Origin: Mytilisepta virgata
Taxonomy: Eukaryota; Mollusca; Bivalvia; Mytilida; Mytilidae
DNA: 64,000 nucleotides
Assembly: GCA_028015205.1 (NCBI GenBank)
Contig: CM051516.1
Coordinates: forward strand, 29,581,230 to 29,645,229
Direction: 5' to 3'
Shown here: positions 1 to 16,410 of the stretch, in pieces
Layout: each line of letters opens with the position of its first letter
Position numbering within the stretch: position 1 is the stretch's first letter
The notes under the pieces: generated by a model
Told to the model about the DNA's origin: nothing
Seen by the model: the letters and a program-made list of their open reading frames with translations, nothing else
The model's database searches: none
Made by a program: the position numbers and the translations under genes

Positions 1-1876
1 ACTGTACAAATAACAAACACGTACCTATGATTCTGAAACGAATTAGTCTAAATATTCATTTACACAACAAAATAATGCTTTCGAATGTGTTTTCATAATG
101 AAGGGACGTGTGAACACACAATGGGTTTTGAAACGTTCAAAAAAGTTTTGCGTTGAGTAATAACTGTACGTCTGAACACACCATTATTTCTACCTTAGTG
201 TGGGTGACTCCACTGCTCCCCTGAAGTCAACGTCATAATGGCTACAACATCAGACAATCACTCAAGGACGTAATACAATGACAAGGGGCTGTTACCCTTG
301 AAACGGTAAACAAATGAACACTAGATGGCATTAAATTACTTCGCCTTGACCTTAACTCAAAACCTCTTTAACAACCAGTTAAAATTCAATAGAGTTATCT
401 TTCTATAACTGATATCCTTCAGTGATTGACTGCATATATTCCTACATGTATGCATTGTACATTCGATTTAAATTTTATTAAGTTCATAGAACTATTTGCA
501 GATTGGGAGTACTTTACCCCATTGAAACCGTTGTGTCGGCAATAGTCCAGAACTGGACTAAAAATGTAAATAATGAGGAAACTAACTTTAAATGAAAAGA
601 TGATTATTGAGTCTGTTTATATTGTATTACAGCAAGTTAATCATAGACGATGGAATTTTGGTCACTTTAAATTGGTACATGTAGCTTTCTAAGAATCATG
701 CATGCTGTATCATATGAGGGAATGAAAGCAGAAAAAACTCATAGGTTTAAATGCATTTTTATAATTACTGTCCCATATGATGACAAAACATAATGGATCC
801 TTATAAATAGTCTTGATCTAACTTGAAATGTAGTAATGATATTTACAATTCAAGTATCATGTTGTTGAGTTACCTCCCCTTGTTGACGTGCATGCTTATA
901 TTGCTTTCTATCGAATCTACTTTGCTAAAGATCAACAAAACAATATTTACTCATACTTAAAACTAGTAAAAGCATGTGCTTTGCCATTAACCATGAATCA
1001 CAAATTTTAAGAGAAGAATCTCTTAACGGTAAATTTTCCTAATTTTGCCGTTCATCTACCCCATAAACCGACCACCCAGTTTCTTATAATTTCATTTTTT
1101 ATGTATGGATTTAGTATTGCTCTGGATTTTATAGAGTCAACATCTATTTTTTCTAGCTGCTTGTGTACAAGACCATCTGGTTTTATCACTTAGGAAATTT
1201 TACGGTCCTCATAATTAATTGACCATTACAGTGTTCCAATATAGAATATGATGTTGGACCCGTTCCCAATGTCGTAAAATTTCATGTACCGCCACCAATT
1301 TGTGACTACCACCAGATTGATCTTGTTGATCTTCACGATGGGTACCGTATACGTAGCAAGAACTGCTTACCCTTCTGGAGCACCTGATTTCACTCCTGGT
1401 TTTTATAGGAGTTTATGTTGTTTATTTTTTTTTAGTTTTCAGTGTTTATTTGTTGTGCTTGTCTTCCCGCTTTTGTCTGTCTAATGGATTCGGTTTTTTG
1501 GTTTGCTCCTTAGGTATATTTGTCCTCTTTCAAAAATTTTTAAATATTTAACAATTAGTTTTACAATTCAATATGTTTTCCTTTGATTATATTATTCTAT
1601 ATGTTGATTTTTATTTATCCATGAATAACACCTGAAAAATCTGGATTTCAATTAGCTATTTCTATATCAAAAGAATTATAAGTATTTCTTTTGCTAAAGA
1701 ACAGAGAAAAAGATACTGGTACATATGTCTGATTTCCTGAAAATCAATTATTTTTGTTAATTTGACCAATTATAAAATCTGGATTTATTTTGTAATACAA
1801 ATAATTTTGTCTTTAATTAAACCATTTCAATTTTATTCAGTACCCATACTTATCAAACTACATAAAATTTACTTAC
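1..1876. other. Probable SFT2D2-like intron or 3' flank, no coding exon recognised
   Basis: AT-rich sequence lying downstream of the last visible exon of the minus-strand SFT2D2-like gene. I searched it on the minus strand for the conserved tail of the family (the Trp-Trp segment and the last membrane span) and found nothing convincing, so the final exon or exons probably lie left of the window. The only recognisable item is a dispersed-repeat fragment at about 1257-1530. Confidence 0.5.
1257..1530 (+). repeat. Fragment of a common bivalve dispersed repeat
   Basis: The stretch containing GCTTACCCTTCTGGAGCACC, followed by a T-rich, open-looking segment, resembles a very abundant bivalve repeat that I recall in a form close to 'TTCTGGAGCACCTGAGATCACCCC'. 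The 66-codon open frame at 1284-1484 is part of this repeat, not a gene. The family name is not known to me. The assignment is from memory of the family, so moderate confidence. Confidence 0.5.
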
Positions 1877-6190
<4,314 letters not shown>

Positions 6191-6330
6191 TTTTTCGAGG
6201 TTTTAAAAATTACGTTGCCCACTTCCGGTGATTTACGGAAGTATTTGCCTCCCTTGTTTCACGGAAATACCCGACAACTCCCGATTTATTTGTTTATTTT
6301 TATTCTGCGACGTAAACACACCAGCTGGAG
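6191..6330. promoter_or_regulatory. Probable bidirectional promoter with paired ETS-like sites
   Basis: This lies between the minus-strand SFT2D2-like start (6190) and the plus-strand BTB gene. ACTTCCGGTG at 6221-6230 and the inverted ACGGAAG at 6235-6241 are two facing copies of the ETS/GABP core typical of housekeeping bidirectional promoters; a third CGGAAA lies near 6262. Local GC and CpG are higher than in the surroundings. There is no TATA box at a sensible place. Transcription starts are inferred, not seen. Confidence 0.45.
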
Positions 6331-7721
6331 AGGACAAGAAACAGAAAGAGATTACAACTGTGAAGGACAATAATACTGAAAGTAACCAAAAACTTGTAAA
6401 TATTTTGATAAAATAAGCAATAATAAACAAATATCATATCAATAAAACTTCAAATTTTTAATACAAAAGAAGTTAATCATTATTTTTACTTGGGTAATTT
6501 TTTTTCGCTTGAGTGAATCGCAGCTGATTTGGCTCTTAGCCAATATACATAATAACGAATAAGGACCATTGATGTCACTTCCAGTTTATTATTATTATTA
6601 GATTAAAAATAGATCATGTGTTCTGTTGGCGAAAAAATGATCTTGCAAGAAGGATGCCACTGCTCAATAAATGAATTAAAATTGATAAATAGTGGAGATA
6701 AATGAATATGTTACATTCAATTTTTACTATAATTGGAAGGAAATATATAACAGATTGCCTCTTCAAATGAGGTGTGCCTTGATTGGCAGATGTTTGCATA
6801 CAGATGCAGAATGCAATTTGTAACATTGGTTGTTATTTTCAGTCATTGTTTGTAAAATTTGCATATTATGAGATTGTAAATAGACAGTTACATGTACACA
6901 ATGTATGTGAAAATTTTATTTAATGATTTTTAGCTGAAAATTAATATGTATAACACTGCTAATTTTCCCAATAAATTAGAATAAAGGTCATGTTATTTTC
7001 TATAGGCATTGGTAGCTTGACACAATTCTTTTAATCAGACCTAATTTTTTCCAGCTTTTGGATGTCTCCATTTGTCCTTTATGATTCTTTTCAGTGTAGT
7101 ATCATTTCTGCTCTTTCTTTCTCAATTGTCCAAAAAATACAAAATCCGCTCTTGTAAAATACATATATCAAGTATTGTCAATACGTCTATTATTCCTGAA
7201 GAAGTAATTCTTACTAAATTGTAAATGGATCAACGAAAAAGGACCTTAGTTTTGAAAGAGTTGTATACACATAAAACTGTTTTACTAGTAGATATTGATC
7301 CTTAACTAATAAGAAGGAAGAGGGAATCATTTCCATTCAGTGCTCCAGCTAGGATTTAAGGGCAGAGGAGCATTTATTGGGGGACAAAGGGCACTTTAAT
7401 GAGTTTCAAGATCTGAAAAGATCAAGTTAACTTTTAAGAAATATCAATTATTCAGTTATCTAATTTGCATGCAAGAGTTCTGTTAAATTAGTTTTGTTTA
7501 TATGTATTAAAAAAGTGATGTCGTGTATTTTATATTACACTTATTGCACAGGGCAGACAGGTGCACTGGGAAAGGGACAGGGTGCTGTGCCTCTCTATTT
7601 TAAGCCAGCTGGAACACTAATATTGTCAAAGTTAATACATTGAGCTATAAATATGAATCCTAAACAGAAAGGTTATATTTTTTCAGATAATTTATAACAG
7701 GATAAAGGCACTGCACTCACC
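6331..7721 (+). other. Presumed 5' UTR and first intron of the BTB gene
   Basis: No coding potential was recognised. A plausible 3' splice site (TTTTTTCAG) ends at 7686, 35 bp before the BTB start codon, so the ATG is probably in the second exon, with a non-coding first exon near the ETS-like promoter. The rest is AT-rich without a repeat I could name. Confidence 0.4.
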
Positions 7722-10700
7722 ATGTCTAACAGTCCATTTCAACGATATCACTGGCAACAGGGACCACCGCCTCATTATTATCCATATGATGGGGTCATCA
7801 ATCATCACTTTATAGATCAACGTTTTATGCAAAATATGAGGCGATCCTTTGGAATACCCCATCACTGGAATCAAAATAGAAGAAGTCAAGGTTCTTCATA
7901 CAGAGGGCGCCACCAGAGGAATTGTAGGCAGTGTGACCATGAGGACTATGTCTGCTTCATCTGTAAAGATCAGCTACAGAATTGTGATGACCAGGGAATT
8001 CATCTTTGTGATGGGGGAAAAGAAGAAAAGAAGGAGGAATTTGTGTATACTGTGGAAAAAGAGAACATTGATGCTAGACTTGGTAAAAACCTAGGCATAT
8101 GTCGATTCATTATAGTGAAACCATAAATTTATGTATTTAGTAAAATGTTAATTTTATAATGGGTCATTAGGTTAATATAACACAGTCACAAAAATGTTAT
8201 ATTTTCACCATACCATAAAAATAAATGAATCCACAGTATTTAGGTTACTTTCTGCAGTTAAAATGTATGCCTGTAAATTTGAGTACAATATATTTATAAA
8301 AAAATATTGTTGATCTATCATAAAGGCAGCATAAATTTCTGAAATATATATATCTTATTGCAACATTATAATATTTTTAAAATCTGTTTTCCTTTTTTGT
8401 CAACACTTGGTGTCGTCATTGTTTTACATTGTAATCTTTCTCTCTCAAACCATTGGGCTATTTGAGATAATGCAAACTTTTGGTTATTCCCCTTTAAGAA
8501 TTGTATCTGGGAGTGTGGAAATTTTGTATATGACAAAAGTTTAAACAAAAAAAACAATTGTTTAATTTCTACTCTTTATATTCAGATAAAAAATAGTTTC
8601 ATGTGGATTTAATATTTAAATGTAAACAATGAACATGGATAGGATAGATATTAAAACATAATACAGATTATTCCAAATGCCGTTGGGTTTGCTAAAGAAG
8701 TACTTGATGAATTTGACCTTAATGAAGAGGATCTTATGGAAGAAGACAGGCCCTTTAATCTTATTAAAAATCCAATTAAAAAATCTGTAAAATTGATTGT
8801 AAAACAACAATATGATAAAATTATAATAGAAAAACTTAACAAAATAGATGAAAATTCTAAACTTTTTATCTATAGTAAAATTAAAAATGAAATAAAGATG
8901 GAGGATTATTTAACAAATTTAAAAAATTTCAATAGCCGCAAAGTGCTTACTAAATTTCGCATTAGTGACCACAATTTAGAAATAGAAGTAGGTCGCTATA
9001 AAAAAGTTCCCAGAGAAGAAAGAGTTTGTAAAATTTGTAAAACACTAGATGATGAACATCACTTTTTCTTTACCTGTAAAACAAGTAATGAGATACGGAA
9101 TATTTTGTTACGTAAAATCGAAAGGTTTTATCCCAATTTTAACCAGCTTAGTTCAATAGAGAGACTTAAAATCGTTCTTGACCCTATATCAGATATCTTG
9201 CCCAGCGTTGTCGACTATATAAAGCAATCAATTGAATTGCGAAAATAAGGTCCACACTGGTCACTAATATCTATTTTAATTATATATAATTCATTTACAT
9301 GTTGAATCATTTTGTTCTTATATGTTTTATGTTTGTCATTTTTCATTTGTATTTGCTGAACCCGTCAGGGTTTTATGTTTTGCAAATAAATAAATAAATA
9401 AATAAATTAAAACATTCATCCACGTGGACAAAAGAGATTGAATATAATTCTCAGGGTAAAGTGGGAAATAATGAGGCTAGATTACATGGCAGAATTAAGA
9501 AACAGTTTCACCATAGTTGTTTATACAAAAATTTAACTCTTTTTATACATCCATTGTAGAGAAACTGGTATCTGAAATAAAGGATTGTTTACAGAACAAA
9601 TATGAGAGTGTTACAGAGTCATTAGAAAATTATGTCTCTAATAGAATTAATGAAATAAACAACATCAACAAAGAAGTGGAAGATGAAAAGGAACATCTCC
9701 AAAATCTGAAGAAAGAGCTCGAGATCCGTGGAAGAGAACTAGAGGAGAAAGAGAAATATTTAGCGGAACAGGAGAAGTCTTTTGAGAAAAACCAGGAGAA
9801 ATGTAAAAAAGAGCTTCTGAAAGAAAAAGAAGAGATATTACGACAGTGGCAACAGTTAAGAGATGAAATCACACGAATGGAAGAACTGCATAAAGTGCAG
9901 AAGGTATGTAAATGTAGATTTTTATTACGCAAGGTAAATATTCTAAAGACCAGCAGGAAATTTCTATGTCACATTTTTGGTTTGAATTGTCAGAATGGTT
10001 CTGTCTGGTATTTATGTTGGATTCAGAATTTACTGTGTTAGGATCACTTTCCAATATTTTCGGAAGGCATTTATAACATACATCTAAATGCACTTATAAG
10101 TATTGTCAAGGTGGAAAAAAACAAAGAATACATTATTTTATATGACATTTAAAATATACATGTGAAAAATATTTACAAAATGACATATTGGGGTTAAGTC
10201 AGCCTCAAAGATACTGGTAAGATTCAAAAAAATTAAATCGTCGAAAGTATTTCCTTAATTTGTGTACATTTTAATAACATTATGTGTATAAAATCTTACA
10301 TGTCTCTAATGCAATTTTTTGTTTTTATCAAGCCGTAAACAATAACATGTGGATAATATTAATAAACTCACTTGGCTAATTACAGTGCAGGTAAGATTAC
10401 AGAAAAACATTCATATACAAAAACAAGAGATAACATGCACTTTGTAAAGACGGAAGATTATGCAAATTGCATTTTAGAAAATGAAAATATCATACACTTT
10501 ACGCTCTTTCTTAATATCAAATCAAACAAAAACATTCACCTAATGAACAAAACACCAAAAAAAGGAGGAAAGATGGCATTATTTCCCCAAAAAGTCAGTT
10601 ACTGGTATTTTATAAACTGAAAACATAATTCAGTTACAATACGCCTATAGAGTGTGATTTCCAGTATTCAGATTAATCTGTCGTCTCTGAACAGATGCGA

Positions 10701-13700
10701 GAGATTGGAGTAAACGTCCTGATTGTTGATCATTTGTAATAAATTGTTCAAAGATACCATAATTAAAATACATTATAAGCCGTTGTTATTCAATTACAAA
10801 TTGATTTAATTGTAATTGTACAATATAGTTGTTCTCTGATATTTGTATGATGGATTATTCAGGTGTTTTCCAGAAATCTTTAAGCTGTCAATTTTATTGC
10901 AATATATGTAATTGTTCAGGCTTCGTCAGTATAATTGTGGGATGTTTCTTAGTCGTATGTAAAAAAAAAAATATATATACATGTATAAGGTATCTCTTAG
11001 ACAATATCTCTTGAAGAAATCATGTTATTTTGATATAAATTACATGTACATAGGGCACATGGAAATATGAGAGGATGTTTTTGATTAAAATCATGACATA
11101 ACATCCTGAATTTCAAATTGGCAAAAGATAGGTCTGACAATGCACATTTTGGGGAAGGGGGTTACGTTTCGATGAACACTTTTTTCTTGGAGCATATTAA
11201 TTATGAATGTATTTGTTCTCCTGAGCAATGATTCCACGACGTATGATCTGTAGTTTCTTTTAGAAGATAACTTAGCAATAAGAATATGTAATAAGTTATA
11301 AGTATTTTTATGTAGGAGTATATTCTAATGACAGCAAATTTTCCTGATAGGACATTTTCTGTTCAACCTTGGTTGGTTATATAAAAATCAATACTCTCTT
11401 GGTGTACTGTATATGAAATATTGTTAAAAATCATAAGAAATTGACATAAATTTGAAATTACACATAAAATGCCAATTTACAAAGATACATGTACACAACT
11501 TTTAGCAAGTTTTCATACAGAAACAAAAACTACACTGCAAATGATAAGACAATAAAATTTCATGTTATATTGTGTATTTAAATTGTAATAATAGCCATGC
11601 CTTGCATTATTTCTCAAGGAGGGAAAACATCCAGTAACCAGTTTGCTTTTTTCCTGCATGGGGAAAAAGTATTCTCATATATATATTTTCTGGGTATAAT
11701 GCCTCATTATATATTGGGGAACTTTAATTAAAGGGGGGATGTGTAATGAAGTTCCTTCCTTGTCAATCAGCAGCGTGGCACCTTGTATGTCCATTACTCT
11801 TTCTTGTAACTGACAATTTCTTGCAGGATCTCGACAGAAGATTATTCCTTTATATAATTTGGGCCCTAAATGATAGGGTTACTTAAAGGTCCAGTCGTGC
11901 GTGATGAGCGTCCAGAGTTTCTTTACGATACAGGTTGGGTTATGTATACATATTTAAGCAGGGCTCTAAGATAAGTTACCCAATCCTTGCAATATTTTAA
12001 TAACAGAAAAATTATTCATAATTTTTAACACAACATGTTGTACGAAATAATAATTTTGGCAGAATTTTAGAGCTCTGAAAATGAAATATGATTTCTAATG
12101 AAACTGTTTAGAATTATAATTGTGCACAATTTGCAATCATAAAGATTAAATTTGAGATAAGAAATAATTTCCAAACTATTTTTTAAATGAATAATCTTTG
12201 AGTGAATTATTTTGGAAGATAATTTTCGGTATTTTGTGATACGTTTTATTTCTAAACAAAATTTGCAGACAAAATTTAGAATTGCAGATAAAATTTTCTG
12301 TCATAAATTTTCATTCGTAATTTAAAATTTCCATTTAAATTCATCCATATATCACATATTGTCATGTTTATGAAATGTTTTCTTTTGTAATATTACACAT
12401 AGGTCTCTACAATAACGGTCCCTTTATCAAGGAGAATTGCCTTGATAATTTAGGGTCCCTTGAAGGTTATACAGTTTTTCCCAGGGTATATTCCATTACA
12501 CGCAGTCAGCATACAATCGTAGCGAGATTTACGTCGAAGATAATATCCATTATTTGTCACAATGTCCAGGTTGTGTGAAGGTAATTTGTAGGTGGTAATG
12601 AATGTTATCGTAAATTTTAAGTCATAACTAGATAGACTGGTAACCTTTGCTGTACACAGGATTTAAAACAACAGGTAAAGGGTCATAACTATATTGTTAA
12701 AAGACAAAAAAAATTTCGACAGTGTCTATTAGAAATGCACCCTTACCAGTTGTTTATGAAGTCAACAGGGGTACCAGTGAATTCTACAGAGAGCATGGGA
12801 GGTTCCATGTCATTCCCTGATCTGCGAATCATATCCGTGATATTCTGTAGATATATCTTGAAATGAATTTTGATTTATAATGTTTGATTAGTTGTGTCAT
12901 CAATTGTTCATTGCTTTATACATATACAGTATTATTTATAATGAATCTGTCGTGGGTATTGAACATCTGAAAGGTTGATTCTGTTAGAGTTTTCACACCA
13001 ATGCACAAAATATAATTTAGGTGTGAAATGGAAACGATTATCAGTAATCCTGAGGAGACAATTTGGAATGGAATTTAGGATGAAGTACTGCTCCTTGGTG
13101 TAGAAATGTACTATTGTGTGTCCCACATAGACTGGAAACTCATTCTTTGGGAGATTCTCAAAAACGTTTTTAAAAAATTATTTACAACTATTATTGTACC
13201 CTTTTTCCTAATTAATACATGTAATTTCTTTCTTTTGAGCAAGAAATGATCTTCTATTTTCTATGTAGACTTCATTGTTGTTTGCTCAAAATTTAAGGTC
13301 ACCAAAAATAAATGTGACATTAGATAAGTGCAAGATTTGGTTCCAAAGTTTTTTTTTAAACATTTAGGGTAACTCATCTTACATGAAATGGACTTAATTT
13401 GTTATTGTTTTGAATTTTCCATTGGTGAATCAGTTTCTGAAGAATGTTGGACATGCAGTTGCTTAGTAATGAATGAAGAACTTTATACAACCTACTGTGT
13501 ATAACCTCATTTCAAGTATTATGAAGAAGTTTATTTCTGTGTGTAGAAAGTTCTGAGTAACTCCTTTTTGGCTAGCAAAAAAAGAGAAGATAAAAGAGCC
13601 AAGAAGTTCCTCAGAATTACTTTGTTTAATACCTTTTCATTCTATACACATAACAGTATTCTTTATGCTTTAAGATATTGGCAGAATATAAGGTGTTACA

Positions 13701-16410
13701 AGAAGTGAGGTTTAATTTCAGTATTTTTACACCCTGACAAATTTACTATAAGAATCTTGATGTAAACAGTAACTACTACAATATTTTGTTACAATGCTTA
13801 ATGAATAATCTTGGAAGTGGTTGGTGTACCGATTACTTCATATTGAACACATTTTTTATTTAAAAGCCACAGATTTTATTCAAGTGCAAATTTCTTGAAA
13901 TAAGGTAGTGTGACGTTCAAACATTTCTACTTGTGGCAATTATACCAAGTATTTTGCATCAGTTTTGCTGATGTCTCTAATTTGCCAAAGTAGTAAGGGT
14001 GATACATGTTATAATGTTATCAGGAGGTAACAATATTTATATTGCCCTTCATTAATGATTACTGGTAATCATCTGAAGGAATAAAGTGTTTGAATGAAAA
14101 TGCAAACACAAAGATGAAATTATTTCTAACAGTGTATTGTATTACTTTGCTGTACAACATCAACTTTACAGGTGTATAGTCAGTTGACTTAATTCTAGTT
14201 GTTGGTGAAAATTCAGTTTAGACTCGTGTCTAAATACAATTGTTACAGTGATTTCTTAATTCAGACTTAACTTCATGATTCTGAGAAACAAATTAGATGT
14301 CATTATGTAATCAGTGTATGATAGTTTTGAGTTGATTTTAATAAGATATTGGAACAAATTTTATAATAATATGTCAAAATTTTATGTCAGATTACTAATG
14401 TATATTTAGTTTTGGAGAAGATTTGTTTTAAGAATTTTAAAAATTTTGTATGAAAAATATTTTACAGGGTAGAATCAAACTTGATGTTGGTGGTACCATA
14501 TTTACAACATCAGAGCTCACTCTTACAAGAGATAGCGAGTCCATGCTGGCAGCCATGTTTAGTGGTCGTCACAACATAAAAAAGGAAGAGGATGGTACTA
14601 TATTCATTGATCGTGACGGGACCCACTTCCGTTACATCTTGAATTACCTGAGAGATGGTGGGATTGCTACTGATGCACTTCCTAGAAGTCGCCAAGTGTT
14701 GAAAGAACTTCGAAATGAGGCCATATATTTTCAGGTAATGGGAAATTTATTCTAACTAAAAACAATATTTTTAATGGTCATTGAACTGTCTTATCTGAGT
14801 TTTATTTATATTATAACAGGATACCAGTTGAGAATTTACCAAGTATAAGAAATTTGAATAAAAGATAAATTGCTGAATTAAATAAATGCATGCACAGTCA
14901 AACTTTGTTGGCTCGAACTCGGAAAGCTCGAACACAGCGGTTGGGTCGTTTTTAATTATTTATCTATGTAAATAAAATCCTGGTTTCTCGAACTTAGTTC
15001 ACTCAAACACTTGAAATGATGTTTTGGTACCTTCAATAATAAAACAGTTAAATTTACAACCCAAGACTTGGACTGTAAAATCAATCACGCACAAGTCAAA
15101 CGGTTCATTGATCATCCAAGCTTATGATTCAGAGCACAGGTTTGAAAACTTAAGCCAATCAATATAATTGTTTATTGTTATAATAGGTGTTCATCAATCA
15201 TTAGCTTTCATTGGATCTTTGGTGAAACTCATTCTATAAACAAGATGTTTAAAATTCACCCTTTGGAACATCATGGAATAAATAAATTGAACAGTTATTT
15301 TACTTTGATGCATTGGCTTGGGGTAAAAACTCTATCAAGTTAGAGTTGTAAAAATACTGTAAAGGGGCTTCCCTTGAGTACGATAGAAGTTATAGAACTG
15401 TAACAGGTTTATAACCACCCTCCATTAGCTGCGATAGTGAAGTACTCCTTTAGCTCAGTTGGTTGAGCGGTTGAGTACTGAAACAAAGGTTCCGGGTTCG
15501 ATCCCCAGTTGGTGTGGTAAGTAATTTTTGGAGTCAAATCATGCTCTACTGTTACATTGCACCCAACTAAAAAATCCACGGTTGTCAAAAAGGGCTGATT
15601 GGCAAATGGGTTTTAGTTGGATATTCTCATCGTAGGACGATGACTCTTGAGGTGGGGGAAGTGTAACATGGCTTCCCTAGAGTACGATAGAAGATATAGA
15701 ACTGTAACAGGTTTATAACATCACTCCATTACCTGCACTATTGGAGTACTCCTTTAGCTCAGTTGGTAGAGCGGTGGACTGCTGAACCAAAGGTTCAGAG
15801 TTCGATCCCTGGTTGGTGCGGTAGGTAATTTTGGGAGACAAATCATGCTCTGCTGTTACAATACAAAAGCTGTGAAATAATAACGAGAAATTATTTTTTG
15901 CTATAAAAGACCTTCCTATTCATTTCCGATCAGTTTATGATTGTGACACAAGCTACTGCACAATGTTTTCAGTGGTCCTCTGTTGTCGTTATCTAACATT
16001 GATATTCAACACACATCACATACACAGGTCAATAAATTTGGTCTTCAAATCAAAGACAAATCAATAAAAATAATGTTTATTAACAACAAAAGTTAACTTT
16101 CATAAGTACATTTTACATACAAAGTACAAAATGTATGTACAACACACATTTTCCAAGGTCATTACATTCACCGATTGTAAATACTGCACCTCGAGTACAG
16201 ATACGAAATGATATCCGGAAATGTATGAACTATAATGGCTCGAACTATTTTTCTTGGTCCCTTTGATTTCGACCCATCGAGGTTAAACTGTATGTAAAAA
16301 CTGAACAATATAAAATGTATTTATGTCAACACATATACAGTTTGATGAATTTATATTTTTCACTATAGCTTCACAGTCTGGCTCAGCAGATTGAGAAGTT
16401 ACTGAAGTGA
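7722..16410 (+). CDS. Coiled-coil protein with C-terminal KCTD-type BTB/POZ (T1) domain
   Basis: Four coding exons: 7722-8082, 9560-9903, 14468-14734 and 16369-16410 (phases 1,0,0), giving 337 residues. Residues 1-60 are rich in Pro, His, Gln, Asn and Arg. Residues about 65-95 hold six Cys spaced C-x2-C-x6-C-x2-C-x6-C-x7-C, possibly metal-binding. Residues 121-235 are a charged coiled coil (many EKEKY, EEILRQWQ-type heptads). Residues 236-324 are a BTB_2/T1 domain: IKLDVGGTIFTT, the MLAAMFSGR turn, the FIDRDGTHFRYILNYLRDG core and the NEAIYFQ end. A short helix (LHSLAQQIEKLLK) finishes the protein. KCTD-type BTB domains form oligomers and often recruit CUL3; that is family knowledge, not shown here. 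Most KCTD proteins have the BTB near the N-terminus, so a C-terminal BTB behind a coiled coil is unusual. I do not recognise a vertebrate orthologue. If intron 1 were retained, the frame would stop at 8126. Confidence 0.85.
8651..9410 (+). mobile_element. 5'-truncated LINE, RT C-terminus only (LINE fragment 1)
   Basis: Open frame from about 8661 to 9248 with an ATG at 8736. It matches the end of a non-LTR retrotransposon polymerase: a segment 'FRISDHNLEIEVGRY', then a Cys cluster VCKICKTLDDEHHFFFTC, the C-x2-C...H-x4-C knuckle that follows the RT. The reverse-transcriptase active site is absent because of 5' truncation. The 3' end carries GAACCCGTCAGGGTTTTATG and an AAAT microsatellite tail (about 9385-9407), typical of LINE ends. 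It sits in sense orientation in intron 1 of the BTB gene. The frame is intact over 170 codons from the ATG, so the insertion is fairly young. Confidence 0.8.
9904..14467 (+). other. BTB gene intron 2, nothing recognised
   Basis: A 4.56-kb AT-rich intron between the coiled-coil exon and the BTB exon. Phase 0 at both ends, so the two exons join directly without requiring another. Both strands were scanned for splice-flanked coding motifs and nothing was found. A minor unspotted exon cannot be excluded. Confidence 0.45.
14896..16290. mobile_element. Tigger/pogo-like non-autonomous element hosting a tRNA-like dimer
   Basis: The left end reads CAGTCAAACTTTGTTGGCTC and the right end, read inward on the minus strand, begins CAGTTTAACCTCGATGGGTC. 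These are imperfect inverted repeats of the CAGTCAAACCTCGNTGGGTCGAA type familiar from pogo/Tigger MITEs. A TA follows the right end; the left flank is CA, so the target duplication is not clean. Internal GCTCGAAC motifs recur near both ends. The centre (15361-15850) is a separate tandem repeat with tRNA-like promoters. It lies in BTB intron 3. Confidence 0.6.
15361..15850 (+). repeat. Tandem dimer of a tRNA-related (SINE-like) unit
   Basis: Two units spaced 303 bp apart. Each starts GGCTTCCCT(T/A)GAGTACGATAG, runs through an AACTGTAACAGGTTTATAAC block, then a tRNA-like region with an A box (TTTAGCTCAGTTGG) and a B box (GGTTCGATCC or AGTTCGATCC). The tRNA-like parts are at about 15443-15517 and 15746-15820. 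Acceptor stems do not pair properly, so these are not functional tRNA genes. RNA polymerase III internal promoter elements are well kept in both units. Confidence 0.65.

Noticed and set aside
1284..1484. 66-codon open frame as a small gene
   Set aside because: The sequence is part of a dispersed repeat and has no conserved protein motif.
9630..9932. 100-codon minus-strand frame
   Set aside because: Antisense shadow of the coiled-coil exon; Ser/Phe-rich because it reads Glu/Lys codons backwards.
15443..15820. Two possible tRNA genes with good A and B boxes
   Set aside because: The acceptor stems do not pair, the anticodon stems are broken and both sit in a repeated 303-bp unit, so they are SINE-like.
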